NCBI GenBank assembly: GCA_001953115.1
Contig: LSSL01007737.1
Span: forward strand, 1 to 24,188
Length of the DNA: 24,188 bases
From: Smittium mucronatum
Lineage: Eukaryota > Kickxellomycota > Harpellomycetes > Harpellales > Legeriomycetaceae
Direction of reading: 5' to 3'
The notes under the pieces were generated by a model. That model saw only the letters and a list, made by a program, of their open reading frames with translations. It did not search any database and was not told the origin of the DNA. Positions 24,053 through 24,188 of the stretch are shown piece by piece (position 1 is the stretch's first letter; each line of letters starts with the position of its first letter). The translations under genes and the position numbers were made by a program.

Positions 24053-24188
24053 ACCCCACGGTAGGAATAACAGGCGAGAACCTTACCGGGGGGTTGGGAC
24101 CAGAGTTTAACGAAAGTCCCATTAAAGAAGATACAAGTTCTTCCATAACTGGCTCTCCCGCCAAATTCACTGATGGGTCTAAGTCTTC

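Larger units (their letters stand above)
23820..24188 (-). pseudogene. Unrecognised partial coding frame, one internal stop, running off the window
   Basis: The minus strand is open from the window edge (24188) for 123 codons to a TAG at 23820-23822, with one in-frame TGA (codon 60 from the edge, plus-strand 24009-24011). The frame is the same on both sides of the TGA. Composition is nearly half G+C, in sharp contrast to the AT-rich DNA beyond the stop. The predicted protein is soluble and rich in Ser, Pro, Val, Leu and acidic residues. Readable parts are EPVMEELVSSLMGLSLNSG and NPPVRFSPVIPTVG, then after the TGA GVIPDLKYLLGEGEEH and ending WYGKSASYNIQM. There is no domain I recognise, no membrane segment and no start codon in the window. 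A Ser/Pro-rich, weakly conserved sequence like this would suit a retrotransposon gag-like ORF or a disordered part of a host protein; both are guesses. The TGA could be decay or a sequencing error. Confidence 0.5.

Noticed and set aside
24066..24120. GGCGAGAACCTTACCGGGG resembles a conserved small-subunit rRNA segment (GAACCTTACC)
   Set aside because: Sequence on both sides does not match the rRNA context expected around that segment, and the minus strand is an open coding-like frame. Treated as coincidence.
1..24188. Whole window as a mitochondrial or plastid intergenic region with GC-rich hairpin clusters
   Set aside because: No organelle gene, rRNA or tRNA is seen in 24 kb, and the recognisable relics are DIRS-type YR retrotransposon domains, which are nuclear. 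The right-edge hairpins keep this from being fully excluded.

Overview
This window looks like very AT-rich eukaryotic nuclear DNA, and it holds no intact gene that I can defend. By eye most of it is about 80% A+T: homopolymer A and T runs, scattered stops in all six frames, no operon-like packing, and no convincing tRNA or rRNA. The organism cannot be named from this sequence. DIRS-type retroelement remnants in extremely AT-rich DNA would fit an early-diverging fungus or an amoebozoan such as a dictyostelid, but that is inference. An organelle genome was considered and is less likely, because the recognisable remnants are all of nuclear mobile-element type.

Layout. Positions 1-12286 are AT-rich DNA with a short ATT microsatellite and small inverted repeats, and no gene. 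From about 12.29 to 15.9 kb the G+C rises to roughly one third, and the plus strand carries the decayed polyprotein of a DIRS-like, tyrosine-recombinase-encoding retrotransposon. In order, one can read a reverse transcriptase, an RNase H, a linker region typical of DIRS pol proteins and a tyrosine recombinase. All are broken by stops and frame changes, and the reverse-transcriptase active site is destroyed. AT-rich DNA returns from about 16.1 kb. It is interrupted near 17.1-17.2 kb by a GC-richer island of about 100 bp that reads as a minus-strand protein fragment, next to an exact 20-bp tandem repeat. From 17.3 to 21.9 kb I find only weak open stretches.

At about 21.92-22.41 kb the plus strand keeps one frame for 164 codons with only four stops. 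It resembles a second, older tyrosine recombinase. At the right edge (23.82-24.19 kb) composition changes sharply to nearly half G+C, and a minus-strand frame runs from the window edge for 123 codons to a TAG with one internal TGA. I do not recognise its protein. The same 370 bp contains an unusual series of hairpins.

Together the window reads as a graveyard of mobile elements of different ages decaying toward the AT-rich background: older pieces have nearly merged with it, younger ones stand out by G+C. The short ATG-initiated ORFs in the AT-rich parts (60-102 codons) are about what chance gives. At 80% A+T roughly one codon in ten is a stop, and about ten stop-to-stop frames of 60 codons or more are expected over six frames of 24 kb.
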